DNA of 64,000 nt from Tubiluchus corallicola (taxonomy: Eukaryota > Priapulida > Priapulimorpha > Priapulimorphida > Tubiluchidae). The notes beneath the pieces were generated by a model. That model had not been told where the DNA came from. It saw only the letters and a program-made list of their open reading frames with translations, and did no database searches. A program made the position numbers and the translations under genes. Shown piece after piece: positions 48,106-63,000 of the stretch. Within the stretch, counting starts at the first letter, position 1; each line of letters opens with the position of its first letter. The stretch is taken from assembly GCA_030141605.1 (NCBI GenBank), contig JAQGDQ010000124.1, positions 67,001-131,000 on the forward strand, given 5' to 3'.

Positions 48106-51031
48106 GGCTCAGAGTTTGACTTGAGCTAAAAGATCTGCTTTGGAATGAATCGGCCTAATGTCTCAATTTAAGGCATCAGAAAACTAATCGTAAAATTTAG
48201 CGAAACTTCATTTTAGGCTGATCTTGGGAAGGAATTTATTTTAGTTCTAAGCTCCTCTGCGACAAAAGGAAATAATTTCAGTTCCAACTTCTATTTTGTT
48301 ACAAAAAAATTCTCGAAGACGAACTCTTTTTACAGCCCCGGTAGTTTGTGTAACTTGAAGGACTGTCCTCTTGTTAATCATGTATACTGTCTATATAATG
48401 TTGTTCATCTCTTTTAGTACTCTTTACATATGTCACAGTTATGTTCCTAATTTCCTAAGCTTTAGTTTTTCCCTGCAGTAACTTTTTTGTCTACTGACCA
48501 TAGGTCTTTTGATACCATGCCTTACAGGATGTCAAAGTTGCCATCGGGGATGATTGTCGCGTATTGATGTGTAAAAAATAGTAGTAAACGCAAGTGGCTC
48601 AACATGAGGTGCAATCAATACAACCCAAATCACATAAGTATTGTATAGAAGTAGGCTACTATATACATAAAAGTTCACTATCTAGATAGTAGATAGTAGA
48701 TAGACCTAATTATAAGTGACGGGATGTATACGTATAAGTGTAACAAAATGTAGACCTGTGAATGTGCTTAGTACGTTCAGTATTGGAACTTGAGGGAAAA
48801 ATTTCATTCAGTTATTGAAATGATCATTGCTTTATTAATTGAAAGTACTACTGTTTGATGTTTGTATTTGAATCATCCCGGTCTTACTTGCAATGTTCAT
48901 GGAATTTAACAGTAATTCAATTAGGTTTTGCTTTGTGTTTTATTTGGTTCAAACAGGCTGAAACGTCATGTTTTCCTTTTCTCTATTGTATTGTATAGTG
49001 ATATTGTATTAATCTGGCTTTAATTTAACTGCAGTTCAACAGGTTTGGCAATTCACTAGGGTTTAGACATGGCTTATAAAACTAGTTTAGTCATAAAAGT
49101 CGTTTTTTTTGCTTGTGACTTAGTGTGAGCTGCCACCCGGTATTGCTTATCTAAGTGAACAAGGTGTTATTTGGTATGTCACGCGTAAAATATTTCTAGT
49201 ATGCCCCACAGCCATGCAAAGTTCGCGCTAAATAGATAGTACTTAACAAGTTAATTGCATGTGATGAGCTTTGCCCATAAATACATCTAGTCACATTATA
49301 TCAATGTTCTGTTTTAAAATTACAATCATTATAACTTAAACTCTCCTGATATAAATAGTATTAAATAGGATGTGCCATTACCTTAACTGTTTTGTTTAAT
49401 TTACCAAATTGCACACATTGACAAGTACTAAAGCTAATTTAAGTTGAAAGCTACACTTTCACACAATCTTGATCATTCTAGCAAAAAGCGAAACAGATGA
49501 GTTGCATTTTAAATTCCAGTGTAAACTTGGAAATCCTTTTTCAAAAAGCTTTGCCCAAGGTCAAGTTAGGCATATATGTCAAACTCAACTTATGCTCTTT
49601 CAAATTTCGACGAATTTTGCACTGCTAGCTGTAATCTTCTTAACAGTTTTCCAATTCTAAAAGATTTTTTACAATACTGGTTTTAGAGCCTTTTTAACAA
49701 TTATTTAGCAGAGCAGATCATTGTACATCATAAAGTTTTTACTTGTTTTTTGTGCAGGCATAATGGCAGAAAATGGCAAAAGTTTTTGCAGATCATTTTC
49801 ACATGTCTAGAGTCAATTTACTCGTAAGCAATTGTAATTATTCTGTACTTGTGTGCATGTGTGATGCATACAAGTAGGCCTAGACATTTTATTATGTTGC
49901 TATGATATCGCAAATTATGGTACTGGACTACTGGTAGCATAAATATTTATTGCTTTTTATAGCACTATATGGTTGTTTTCTACTGATAATAGAACCAAGT
50001 TTGTTCTGTACTCATTTGTGAAATAGACCAGTTATCTCACTCTGACAAAAAGTTTATAAAATACCTTTATTTAGTTTTGGGAGAAATTGCAGCCATAATT
50101 TAAAATTGCAAGTGTTTGGCAAAATTTTAAAGCTTGGCAAATTAGCAGCCCAGACCAAAAAGTGCAATTTTCTGCAGGTAAACCTCCACTATGGTTGAAT
50201 AGAGAGGGCACCTGTAGCGTAATTAATCCAATCTGTCTACATGTCCATCTCTGATTTACATACAGCCTGCAGAGTTGAAATTTTACACGTTGCTTAAGTA
50301 TGGCGTCTTAGATTTTGTGGTTAATGTGTTCATAATCTGTACACAAATGACTACACTAATCACTTCAACGGTACTGCAAATGTGTGTCTGCTGTCTGACT
50401 TCACAATGAAGTAAGCCTGGCAAATGTATTGCGTTGAGTGCACGTGGAAAACTACAGCTAGGTTCTTACTTATCAAATTTCATATTAAACTCAGAATTAC
50501 AAATTTACCATATGCGGTATGCAACAGACACAAATTTGTTCACATAGGCATTTGGTGTCATCTCTGGCTTCCCCCCTCTGTATCCCTTCCTTGAAACTTC
50601 ATTTTGCAAATTTTATAAGTTTGATTTTACAATTTGGCTATGTGCCTTTTTCACGTGTCTGAAGTTGATTTATGTGCAAAAACTGCTTTCACATATTCAG
50701 TTTGCTTTAAAGTGTTTTCCGTGTAAATTGTGTTGAATGATGATTGCTGAGCAGAAAGAAACTGGCATCTGCTGACTAAGGCAACAGTTATTGATTAGTC
50801 ATGTCTGTAGTTTAATGCTTGGCTTGGGGGCAGTGTCTGATAGGTCTCACTCTAACCTTACACAGTGTTTATTATGACTCTCTCAGAAAAAATATTACGA
50901 GTATTGCTATAAGCCTGTGTGTGTCATTCGTTTGTAAATCAGCATTCATCTTGCAGGTGTTTCTGTGCGAAGTCTGTTGAAGCCATGTGAAGAAACAATC
51001 TACTAGTTAATTCTACCTGACAAGCGAAGCC

Positions 51032-54000
51032 ATGGCTGCAACCTCAGCAGTGTGCAATGTTATGTTTAGAGTTGTTCTACCTCTTTGCCTGCTGTGTGGT
51101 TTGTATTGAATTTTGTTGATTCTATTTTACGTGAACTACTGAATTCTATTTTTGTTGTGGTCTGAGGAATGCATGTCTTTGCCGCCATGAAAGTCAAAAC
51201 ATCATGATTCATAAGTTTCATTGAGTGACATTTAAAGGTGATATTGCTCTAAAAAGTACAAAAAAACTTTAATGGTTATGAATTAGAATTGCAAATGTAT
51301 TATGCAGATAATGTCAAATAGGATAATACTTCTCCTATTTGACATTAGGCTTTTCAATTGTGAATTCATGTTTGCTTTCTGTATATTTAGTTACAATTGC
51401 GGCAGCTGTACATACTAAAATCCAACTTTTTTGGCTGTCTTATTAATTGCCATTAATTGTTCAATTAATAACAGAATCAATGTTATTGAATATTTCAGCA
51501 ACAATATTCCGTTTTAATGGATTATCATTCGTCTATGGTCTCCTGCTGCTCATCTCCGCCCTTCTACCAGGACCGACTTACCAAACTATGGCTAGTAAGT
51601 AGAAATATTGCCTTTTGATTTGCTTGCTTATATAAAGTACTCATTTTTTCTAAATTTAGAAACACATTTGCATTTGGGGCGACATATAGCCAGCATCTGC
51701 AAAGAAATATTTTTCTAACATTTACAAGGACCACATTAATTTCACATATTTCTGGTGCTGTTATTACACTAAGTGTGGTTAACATGGGTAGTTCATTAAG
51801 TCTTAACTACTATCTCCAGCTAGAAAACACTTTCTGATATATGTGTTTTTTGTATCTTGAATTCTTAGTAAGGGGAAAGATAAAAATCTGACTTGATTTA
51901 AAATCAATTTTTTTGTATTTTGTCAACAACAACTACTGAATGGAATGCCGTTTTCAAAATTTTAATGTCTTTTGCTTCTCTCTACAGGTCACACTGGGCG
52001 CTACCTGAGAACGGTTACAGCGTTGTCATGCCTGTTTGGCATAGCACAGCTTGTTTTTCATGTTACGCTACTGTGCATGCCACCGTATTCTCAACATTTG
52101 CCTAACTGTAAGTGTTTAATTAGCATTCAGAGGTTTTATTAATTATTTTTTATATCGTAAGTTAACATGTTGCTGATGTGGTTTTGTAGTCCTTTTCTCA
52201 ACTATAAGTAAAATGTTAAACCAAAATGTCGCTTTGAAATTGAGAAAATACTTTTTACACAACACAGTCAGGAAACACTATATTTTGAGCAAATTGTTTT
52301 AGTTTTCTTTCTACTTTTTTTAGGTACCAGAGCAGAAAAAATTGTACGACAAATTGGCTTCCAAAGGTAGGCTAATAAACATTTTAAATGTTTCTACATT
52401 GCAATATTCTTAATTCGTTTAAGCTTATTCAGTTTAGCTAGCACGTATGGCAGGGTTAAGGATGTTGTTGTTACCCAAATTAGTTTTGATTAAAACAAAT
52501 AATTATTTTCTTGGCAAGTTTTTTTGTTTTTATGGAGACACATCACTTACTGTCATTTAATGTATATATATATACACAAACAGATCCCAAGCTATTAATT
52601 TGAAGCTCAATCACTATATTAAAGTCAAATTTTTCGTGCACAAAATTATGCAACAGTTTTTATCATGCACATCACTTTGTGTTATTGTTTGAGGTATTTA
52701 TATTTAATACTGGTTTTGAGTTTTACCATTTTCAATATAGCATTCGTATATTGGTTAGCATATTGCTTGAATGCTTTACATTTATAGAACTTGTTTTTAG
52801 AAGCATTCAGTATTTACTGTGAAATGTATATTTCAGGCTTAATGGTGCCACTGTCATTGAAGCTCTTAGACAACTAATGCCTGACATAGGCATGATTGTG
52901 ATCTCTATATTAACATTCGTATTGTGTTCAAAAGTCCCGGTGCCGGATGTAAATGACTTATCAGACTCTTCAAACGAAATAGCGGCGACTAAAACACAGA
53001 GGATACGACGTCCTAGTGCATCGCACATGGTTGCAATATATCTGGGAGAGTTGTTTGTAGTGTTAATGCTTGTGATAGCTGGAGTTATATATCCATCTGT
53101 GCTCTCATCTGTGTATTTCCTGTCATTCCTCGGTATAGCCACCTGGTGGTCGTGTTACAAGTCACTCGGATGCAGGTTCTCTTATGTGCGCGTTATCATC
53201 ATGGTTTATACGGGACTGCATTTGCTTCTCATCTACCTGTACCAGTTTGAATTCTTTCAGGAAGCTTTGGATCATGAAAGTCTTCCCGCCAGGTGAGTGC
53301 TTGCAACAGGTGATAGTCACATTTTTCTCTTTACTGTACATTTCCACGGTTTCATATCTAAGTAAATGAATTGCAGATATTAAATGCTGTAGTGATGTTA
53401 TTCCTATTACAATATAGTAGATAATTTGTTTGTTCTGCATACACCAAGTGCCAAAAAGCAGATACAGGTTTAATTAGTTGATGCGTTTTGAATTTAGCAA
53501 TTATTGTTTCAGATAAGACTAGGTTAAACAAATTGAATTACATTGCATCCTGTGTAAGTTTCTGTTGTGGCTGTCTATTCAATGATATATATGCAGAAAA
53601 TAAATAAATTATAGCTTCAAATTTTCCATTAACAAAATTATGTCGTACAAAAATGTTTTATAATTACTTGTTTGAGGTGTATAGTACATACAAAAATAGC
53701 TCTCTGCAAATTTTGGGCATCCAGTTTTTTCTTTTATGTTGAAGTGACATGTAAAATGCTTTTTGAAAACAACTATTTGCCATTTTTGATGCATCATAGA
53801 GTCATCATTCCAGAAAATGTCATGTATGGTTTAGTTTTACGGCATTTCTTCTTTTATTTTTTCCCATATGCATACCTTTCACTGCATACAAGCTCGCGTC
53901 AGCTTCACACCACTTACTGGAACACATAATAGCAATTCCAAGAACTATGTCTATCTTACAAGTCAATAAAAAATCTTTCAAGATGTTCTTTCACGACAGA

Positions 54001-57000
54001 TTTGAAGTGTACCTGCTAGAGTAGTCATTACTTGAAGTTTCTTGCTGCTCTTCAACTCTTTGTGTGCATTAATAGTGTTGCCATTGGCTTCTGTTAAAGA
54101 CTGTTATAATAGTCACCCGTAGCTCGTTGATTAAAGCAGCTGTTACTTTAACACTTTGCTATCATTTATGATCCATTACTGAGAAATGCAGCTGGAACAA
54201 TGTACATTCTTCAGAGAGATTCTGTCAGCACCTTTACTGAGATCTTTGTCTTAATTCATGACAAATTCTCATGTACATCATGTACTATTCAGAGAGCTTA
54301 GTTTTTTTTTTAAATAACTAGAACGAATCCTTCCAGCAAAGTTTGAGGCTTTGGCAGAAGATCATAAGTAATAAGTCTTTTCATAGTTTCGCAATGTGTA
54401 TGCGCAGTTGCTCTAGGTCAAAGATTAAGTGTACCACAGCAATGCATCTTAACTACAACCGTCACGTGACCTGGGTAAAGCAAAACTGCCTGCGGTGTCA
54501 GCTCAGTAATATCAGTTGGTTTACATGGACTTTACTTAATTATGAACTAGTCTGTGCGTAGAGTGATTTGCTAGCAGGATCTTGCTTGGGAACAATAAAA
54601 AATGAACTAGGTAACCTTCTAGTTAGCTGTTAAAACTGTTACTATTATAATAGCATGCGCTGCAAGGCGTTGTCAAGTGTACACAAATGCGTTGTCTGGT
54701 ACACTTATCCTTTGACCTTTTCACGTTCACATCAGTCACCGGAACTGTGAAAAAGCTTATTGACAGTTTGCACATTGTTTCATACTAAAAATATAATATA
54801 ATTTGTAACAATGGCTTCTGAGTTTCACTATTGTACTACAATGGGAGTAATGCTCTACATAATTTAAAATGCGATAAGGCATTTGATAAAATATCTGATG
54901 TAAAGTTTTCAAGCACTGTTTCCGTCTTTCCAAAACACCAATATTTTCTGTAAAAGATTAACCGTAATAAACAATTGACAATGTCTTGAATATTAGTTAA
55001 AAGGAAGCTCTATTAATACAAGTAGAATATATTCAATATATGCTGGTTTTTTAGAATTGGTCTTCCTAGTATCCAGCATACTTAGATTTCTGTTATTAAT
55101 TATGATTTCTCTTATTTTATTTCAGGTTACTAGGATTAACTACACTAGTTGATTTCAGCTGCACTAGTCCACTTTCATTTGACTTTGCGCAAAACAGCTG
55201 GCCTGCATTCGTAAATCCATTCTGCCTCTTGATTTCCTATTGGCTATTAGCAACCGAGACACGGTGGTGGACGCGAATACCTGTGAGTATAACAAAGTAG
55301 TAATCCTTGTGTAATAAGTAGGCTATTTCCCAGTTACTAACTATGTAATTTGAATTCAGTAATTGCTTTAGGTATTTTTTATCACTGTGAATGCTAGAAG
55401 TTAATAAACCATTGCAGTTTATGTCACAACAACTGTTAACTTTGTGGTTAATGAGTTGAAGAAAAGAAAAGCTGAAAAGTTGTGAACCAATCAGAACTTG
55501 AAAGCGAGACCCTGGGATTAGAACTTCCATTTCTTGCCTCTTGAGCTAATGATTCAGCATGACACAGTAGGTCTAAGTTCTCATCCTTATGGCACACAGT
55601 CCAACAGTGCCAGCTGTGCCATTGTCACACTAGTGTGATCTGCGCTTTGGATATTTGCATTCTGGAAATTGGTTGCCCTTTGCAAAAGATGCAGCAAAAG
55701 TGCAAACAAACATTTGAGCTTTCAATTTTTAAGAAGTGGGTTAGCACTCATTTTGCATTCTTACTATCACCAAACCATGTTGGCAGAGCTTGAACTTGCT
55801 ATTGAATGAAAGTGATTAAGTTAAAATATAAGATTGGCAAATAATAAATCATGAGCATGCAAACCATATCTGTGGATATATGACTGTAACTGGCTAAGTA
55901 AATCATGCCAGTTGACAGTATATGCAGCTACATCATTGTGCTTCAGTCTGCCTTCTGTTTGAAAGCAATTGCCTATGTAAATATCGTGTGATGGAGACTC
56001 ATCAAGTACCCTCACTGTAACGCTATTAGCAATGAGAATGCTGCACGTTAATCACTCGCTGGCACTCATACTCCTTCATAGAAATCTGCCTTCAGCAAGC
56101 CATTGAAATGGAAATTGAGATCGTGAAATCAGGGTCATTTGTATCTATTGAATGTTAGTTTCTTTCTACTTGTACTTCGTTATCTTGAATACTAGTTGAG
56201 AGGCAGTGGGGGCTAGTAAGTAAACTTCAATCAATTCTGGTATTGTTATCCACGAACAGATGACCAAATTTGTGTTTTATTCTTTAGAAGAGCCTCTTTA
56301 GTATAATAAAGGGTCAAGATTCAGTGCAAACATAGAATTGTAATAACTACGTAGAAATTCTTGGTTTTTTCAAATTAATGTAGACAGCTCTACACACAAA
56401 CGACATTCGACTTGTGCGTCAAGAAAATTTGCAGCATTGTCAAGTCATTTTATACAGTTGTGAGTTTGACACTGCTTGCAGATTGGCACTATGTGGCCCA
56501 AAAAATGTGACCTTGTTCTCTTGCCTTCAGGACTTTAGCACTTCTGTTTATTTTCCTTGTTTAACAAAAGCAGTCTGTGTTTGTTTTTGTGTAAAACTTT
56601 GTTGAACCCCAATTTGAGCTTTATTTTACTTCTAAAAGTATATATTGACTTTATGCCTGCATTTGTAATATATAAACCTTGATTATATGTATATGAAATA
56701 ATGAACATTCTTTATTCCAAAAATTATTTTATAAAGTTAGTCTATAAGCAGTTTTATTATATTCCTATTCTCTCATTCACTCTTTTTCATTTAGTTTCTC
56801 ATACAATAGTTGTCTATGGGTTGTTTCTTGCCAGTTTATCTGTGCGTTTACATACATACACTGTACAGTGTTGCACCAAGAAGTTCACCAGTGTCTATCT
56901 ATCTATCTACTACAACGCACTTCTTCACTTTGCTCCTCTGACAATACCGTTCTTTAGCTGCTTGCCAGCTTAATTGTTAGTACATTTTATTACTTACCTC

Positions 57001-60000
57001 CATGCTTACTTATGCAGTTAAATAGGGTAAAACAATTACTGGTTATATGAAGGTAAAGAATTATCTGAATACATTGCACTGATTTAATTGGGCAGGTAAT
57101 ATAAAGTAACGCTTCTGTACGTTTTACTTGACTTGTAGAACCAGTGCCGTAATTTGATAATTTCTTGAATTCTTTCCCACACAATGTCGCAGACAATTCT
57201 GGTACCGTAACATACATTGTAAAACATGAAAAAATGCATGAATTTGCTGATTTATGTTAAATGGAAGCATTTCAATAGTTTCTAGAGATTTGGTTGCCTG
57301 TACCTAAAGCACTGTCATCGGTAAGTCTTCAGTGTTTAAAGATATTTGTCTCTTGTTGGGTTTTAGTCCCTTGATTGGTTTGACAGTGGATATGCACTAG
57401 AATGCTTTGTTAACATCATCTTGGTGTGCTCTCTGGTGTGCTTGTATGTTCCTGGGTTTGTTCCAAGCTGGTGGGGGTTTTAATTAATTTCTGTAACTGT
57501 TAATGCAGTTGTAGATTTTTTGTCAAGATATTCAAAGTTAGACATATCTGTTTATCCTTTTTAACTGCTACTTACAGTTCTTGTTATAACTGTCCTTTGC
57601 TTCATAGTTCTCAGTGATAGCTGTTAATTTTTTATTTTCTGATGAAACAAGGTTTTATCGATTAACTGCAAAAGAACGCTTTGGAATACAGTTTGATTTT
57701 CGTTTCCGCCTTTTGTATGAGTAGAATTATGCATTAATTAATAGATTCTAGACTGACAGCATTTTTATGAAGTATTAAATCTGTCCTATAAATTTGATAT
57801 GGCATTAACAGAATCATTTTCCGGTGAGAAATTTGTGAAATTAAGAATTGCTTGTGTTATGTTTTTTATTAAATTATATTCTTGTTTTCCCAGGATTGTG
57901 CAAAGTGTTACTAATTTTGTATACTTTTATGTCATTCTTATCGATGGTCTTCATGTTTCACTAAAATTTTTGGAAAACTACGTTAACTTACTAATTAGTT
58001 ATATTTCTGGGTGTATTGTTCTTGTTACTGGCATTATGATTACGACGATTCCCCAAGGGAATCAACTTGCAAAATTTTGGCATGTGTGTGTGATGTCTAT
58101 TAAAGAGATTTGTGTCATGAATGTTGTTTGCAGTTGTTTGATCTGGTAGTAAAATCTGCAGAATTTGTCTTATACTGCAGTATATGTTTGTAAACACAGG
58201 ATCGGTAGCGTACATTATGGTGAAAGAGCAAGCGTCTTTGTCTGTTTGTAAACAACTACTTGTATTTGTAAATAATATATGTTGTCAGTTTGTCAATGTT
58301 GATTAACAGGCTAGCTCTGAATATTTAATTTATGAGTTTAATAAACTTCATTGTGGGGTTATATGGGTCATTCAGGTCAAATGATATGTATGAGAGTAAT
58401 GAGTAGAGTAATGCACAACAAAGTAAAAGGTAATAAGAATTTGAAATCACGATGGAAGATGTAAATTTTAGTGAAATGTTTTTGTCCTTGTGGCCTGTTT
58501 TCAAATCTTAGCTGACATTTTGCTAGTACTTTTATTAAATATAAGCTTGCATTTTTTTGTTTTTTCTGCTTTTGCATTTTTCTCGTACCTGTTTTAATAT
58601 TTGTTAGTTTTTAGTTTACAGATGATGGGGCTCTTGAGAGTGAAAGCTACTGTTCGTGTAATACCTATTTAAACTTGCTGCATATGTTTATTTTTCTGTG
58701 CAAAAATGATTTTTTTTGATATTTTTAAGTGTTTTTTCTTGAAATTTTCTCACACCAGCAGAACCTTCACTTTCTGAATCATTCATGCAGTGTTTCAGCT
58801 GTAGTATTTACAGTACTGTGATGTTAAACACATTCGTGATTGGCATCGGAATTCTTAACAGAATTTAATATCCCAGTTTCATCAATAATTTCAACTGCAA
58901 ATGTCACGAACTGTTTTTATTTTTACTGCGAACATTTTTAACTCTCACACGATCTTACATTATTGATTTTGAATGTGTGACACTATTCCCGGGTTGTATA
59001 CATGCTGAACTGAGAGTAATTTTATCACAACAAGAAAATGGGAATACGTACATTATCACCTGAATAAAGGCAGAGTTTGGATATTGTTGTATCCAAATGT
59101 TTGCTTAACACACAATACATAGTGCAACCTTTTCATATATTCAATTCAATGTCTATTTTTTACTATAATTGTTGAAACTCCTTAGCTAAATGTGTCAGTG
59201 TAACACCCTAGTTTAAAAAATAAAACAGATTAGAAAAAGTACCTATGTTACAATTTCCCAGCATTATAATTATAAAAGATTGTCCAAATTTGTCTTTAAT
59301 TTTATTGCTCCTAGGCCAATTAGACAGCAAAGAGAAACTAATTTTATACAGCATTCTTGTTTTTAGCATCTTTCTAACCAATGTTTATATTTACTAATGA
59401 CTGTAGGAAAGTCTTATTACCTGTCATCTGAGCAATAATAACTTACTAGGGCATCTCATTTCAAATGTAATTGTCAGTAAAATGCATTTATATAAGTTCT
59501 CATTAATTATCCTCATATTAAACTCTCATTTTGACTAATGCAGACTTGCTACTCTCTGGCATTGAGCATATGTCACACGCATTTTAAGTGTTTCACACAT
59601 GCGCACACATAAAATTTCATTTCTCGTAAAAATTCACATGCAAGTTTGCGAGATCTCCTGCCTTCCTTTGCCATAAGTACCAACCACAACACAATTATTG
59701 GTACTACTATTAGTAATACGGTAGCTTTTATGAGTCTCATTTTCGGTGCTACTGAGGTTTTCTCTCGAGCACACAAAAGAACATATGCATAAAGCATAGA
59801 GAACCTTTATAACACATAATACAGCACTCAGTAATATTCAAAAATTGCCATACTTCTTTTATCATTATTTTTTGACATTTTGATTTTGATGCTCAAATAT
59901 GCTAAAATTTCTGGGGTATTGACTTGCCCTTTGAACCCTCCTAGGGGCGATATGATCCCCGGGCTTCTGCTTTTTGTACTCATTTTTGCTTGGAATGGTT

Positions 60001-63000
60001 TGCAAGTCTGCTAAGGTCAAACACAAAAGTTTTCATTGTGTCTTGATGGACAAACCGCCATTTTGCAAGCCTGTTGGTTATTGTATAGTAGCTAACAACA
60101 CGGACTTGCATAACTCTTGTCTGTCTTGTTTACAATATCTGCCAGCATTTGTGCATCTAGTAATCAAGATGTAACTGTCGTCAAAAATTAATGATCAAAA
60201 ATTACCAGCGACATGTGCAGTAAGCTCACTTTGATATCAGTATTTTCCATACTGTTACAGTGTTTACTTACCATGTTACTTTAAATTTATATAGCTATAC
60301 ACTTTAGCAACAAATACGAGTTCGTTTTGCTGTTTTTGATTGTAAATGTTGATGACATTTTAATTTTTGTTTAGATTCCCGAAGACGTACCAGACAGTTC
60401 TACTGAGGTAGTGTACAGTATTCGTCCTAAACCTCTAATTAAGCGGAGATATGCTGGCAGGGCTCGGGTAACTACAACTGGTGTCTACATGCATGTTTGA
60501 ATGCATGTCACCGCATGAACCTTGTAGTGCTTGTAGTTCGTGCTCAGTTGCATTGTGCTGCATGTATTTCATGCTCAGCACTGTCATAGTGCATTGTGTG
60601 CACTGCATGTATTGCATGTTATAGTATAGAAAGTTTGTGCAAATTGCAATGTAGCACAACGATGCATCAGTTTGCATGAGTAATAGCAATTGCTTTTTTG
60701 CACACTTGTTGTGCTGTGTGGTTTTCAGCTGTACAGTACAAAGGGTGCATGCCACATGGGTACTTAATTCTTGTTCCGTATATTTTTATACATTGGCTAA
60801 AAGTTTCTTAGCTTTTTTCTTGTGATTAAAGATAGAGTTAATCGTGCCTGGGTTGTTATTCGTTAGCTGGTAATGAAGGAAAAAGTAAAGGGGGGACTTG
60901 AAATGGTCCAATTATGAGCACAAGCGAACCCAGGGAAAACAGGTTCCATGAGATGCCTTCCCCGAAATTTTTGACATAATCTCCTGACAATTTTTTGCTG
61001 ATTTGCTTCTTCATAGGAAAAGACAAGGAATCCTTTTGAATCAAACAAGGATTATAGACGGAATCTTGGATGTTGCAATTAAAATAATTTTTTATTCATT
61101 AATAAACAGATATTTCGCAGCCCATTACAGACTGCTAAACATCGGCAATATGAGGCACTCGTCGAAATGCAAAATCGTTGAATAACCCTGGCAAAATACA
61201 GAAGTGTCCGTAGCTTTTATTTTGTCAATACTTTCGATGGATGCCAAATCTATTAAAATCCTTTTTGAATCTTCCACCTTGGTTTTTGTTAGTTTTAATT
61301 ATTTTTCTCTTCTCAGATGTCATGGCTCTTCTCAGATGTCATGGCGCATTGTGGTTAAATATTATTTTGCGTGATAAAACCACATGTCTCTGGATCTTAC
61401 TGTTGTATCCATCACAAATTGTTTGATATTATAGATTGTTGGAGTTGTCCTTCTGAATTTTCATTGTTTTCGCAGCCTTGCACCAAGAAATCTTAGCTAT
61501 ATCATAAACTGTATTATGCATTGTGACAGAGAATTGAAGATACTTAACTGGCAGTTCAGCTTAGAAGTTTTTAGTACAAAGCTCAAAGTGTTCTTCCTTG
61601 AAATTCTGGAATAAACTGCCGAGACTTTTTTCTATTTGAACTGCTTATCTTTTTGCTTTTCTGAATTTTTGCCTTGAGAATGGGAAGGTTTATCCTTAGG
61701 TTTTTCACGCATCATAGTTTCTGTTTCTTTTAAATAATAATAGTTGTAAATGCTATGTGCATTTGTATGACTTTCAGTGCGCTTTTTCAATAATACTGAT
61801 ATTTACGTTTTGTGTTTAAATGCTTCTTTTTTGCATAGAGTGGTTTGAAGTTTGAAGTTTTTAAAAATTTATGGGACACTAGACGCTTTTCCTTACTACT
61901 TTACTTTGCTTGCAGCCAATTTTATCAGGACTTCCTCAGTAGCTTTTCTGTCATTTATGGGATATGGCTTCTTTCCCTGTAGTCCGAATGGGTAGTTCAT
62001 ACCTATGTACTCAAATGTTCATTTTGATGACTAATAAATAAGTTTAGTTTATACAAATATTATGAGATATTGCTCTAATTGTCAGTGCGTGCTTTGTTAG
62101 TAATTCCAATTTCCAAACTCAGTGATTGTTGTGGTGATTCAGCATTGTGATTCTGTTGTTGGCTTGCTACTGTTCTCACCTTATCATTTTCGTATATGAA
62201 AACAGCATGTAAGACGTATAAATCACAGTACGTACAACATTGTAGCATCATTACTTTCATTTCCTGACGTTATGTCATTTATTTTTATGTTCAAAAGCTT
62301 TGACTGTGCCAGTATTAATGATAAATGTTGTTATTATCATGCCTAGTCACAGGGTTCCCACGGTCAGGGAAAATCTGTGAAAATACAGGCTATCCTGGAA
62401 AGTCATTGAAAAGTCGGGGGAAAAAAATCTGGTAAAAAGTCGAGGAAAATAATGAAAAGTCAGGAAAATTGGAAAGGGTTGCAAAAGTAATCACTGTGAT
62501 CGATATTTTTCCAAACATATTTTTCAGCGATTCTTGTTCAAATAAAATTTTTCTATGACAGGCTCCCAGTTTCGATTTCTGTTCCAAAAATAATGATTGG
62601 CCGACACATTATATATTAGTATATGTATGAATGTCCTACACAAAAATGTATGAATATGTATACTGGTAATGTAATTTCTGCTTATCTTGGTCATGGAAAA
62701 TCAATATTTGACCAGGGAAAAGTCAAGAAAATTTATTTTAAGATTCTGTGGGAACCCTGCATTCATCATTGTAGTACGGGGTTATTCTTGGTTTTTCCTC
62801 CAGTTCTCATTAGTTAGAGAATCAACTAGCTCATTTATAAGCAAAGTTATTATTACTGTCAACCTGATGCAGCAATAGTACAACTCTCTTTAATAACTTT
62901 TATTCTGCTCAAATTTTTTTGTTAAAGTACAAGTTGTTGTTTTTTATGAACGTTATTGCTTTCCATGCAGCAATTATCAAGTTTGTAAAATTAAGAAATT

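Larger units (their letters stand above)
40886..51031. other. Divergent intergenic region between GalNAc-transferase and Piezo
   Basis: Ten kilobases without a supported coding exon. It must contain both promoters. It holds the GT-rich minisatellite, a hAT element (47693-48105), two tRNA-like fragments, an ATT/ATC microsatellite (46360-46427), an (AGATAGT)n stretch at about 48676-48702 and an inverted repeat TTAATTTTTAGTTGCTG / CAGTAACTAAAAATTAA (43243-43324). An acceptor-like cttgcag at about 50957 may start the Piezo 5' UTR exon. Confidence 0.5.
55283..60374 (+). other. Piezo intron 6
   Basis: 5.1 kb, donor gtgagt and acceptor gtttag. It contains a tRNA-like fragment and the candidate exon at 57367-57483. 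Several 60-116 codon open frames have no recognisable domain. The remainder is AT-rich and unassigned. Confidence 0.6.

Noticed and set aside
53162-53440. Minus-strand frames over Piezo exon 5
   Set aside because: Antisense shadows of a clearly coding exon.
61013-61053. Possible Piezo exon after cttcttcatag
   Set aside because: No GT donor follows the open stretch (gaatcaaacaaggatt), so it cannot be spliced as a normal internal exon.
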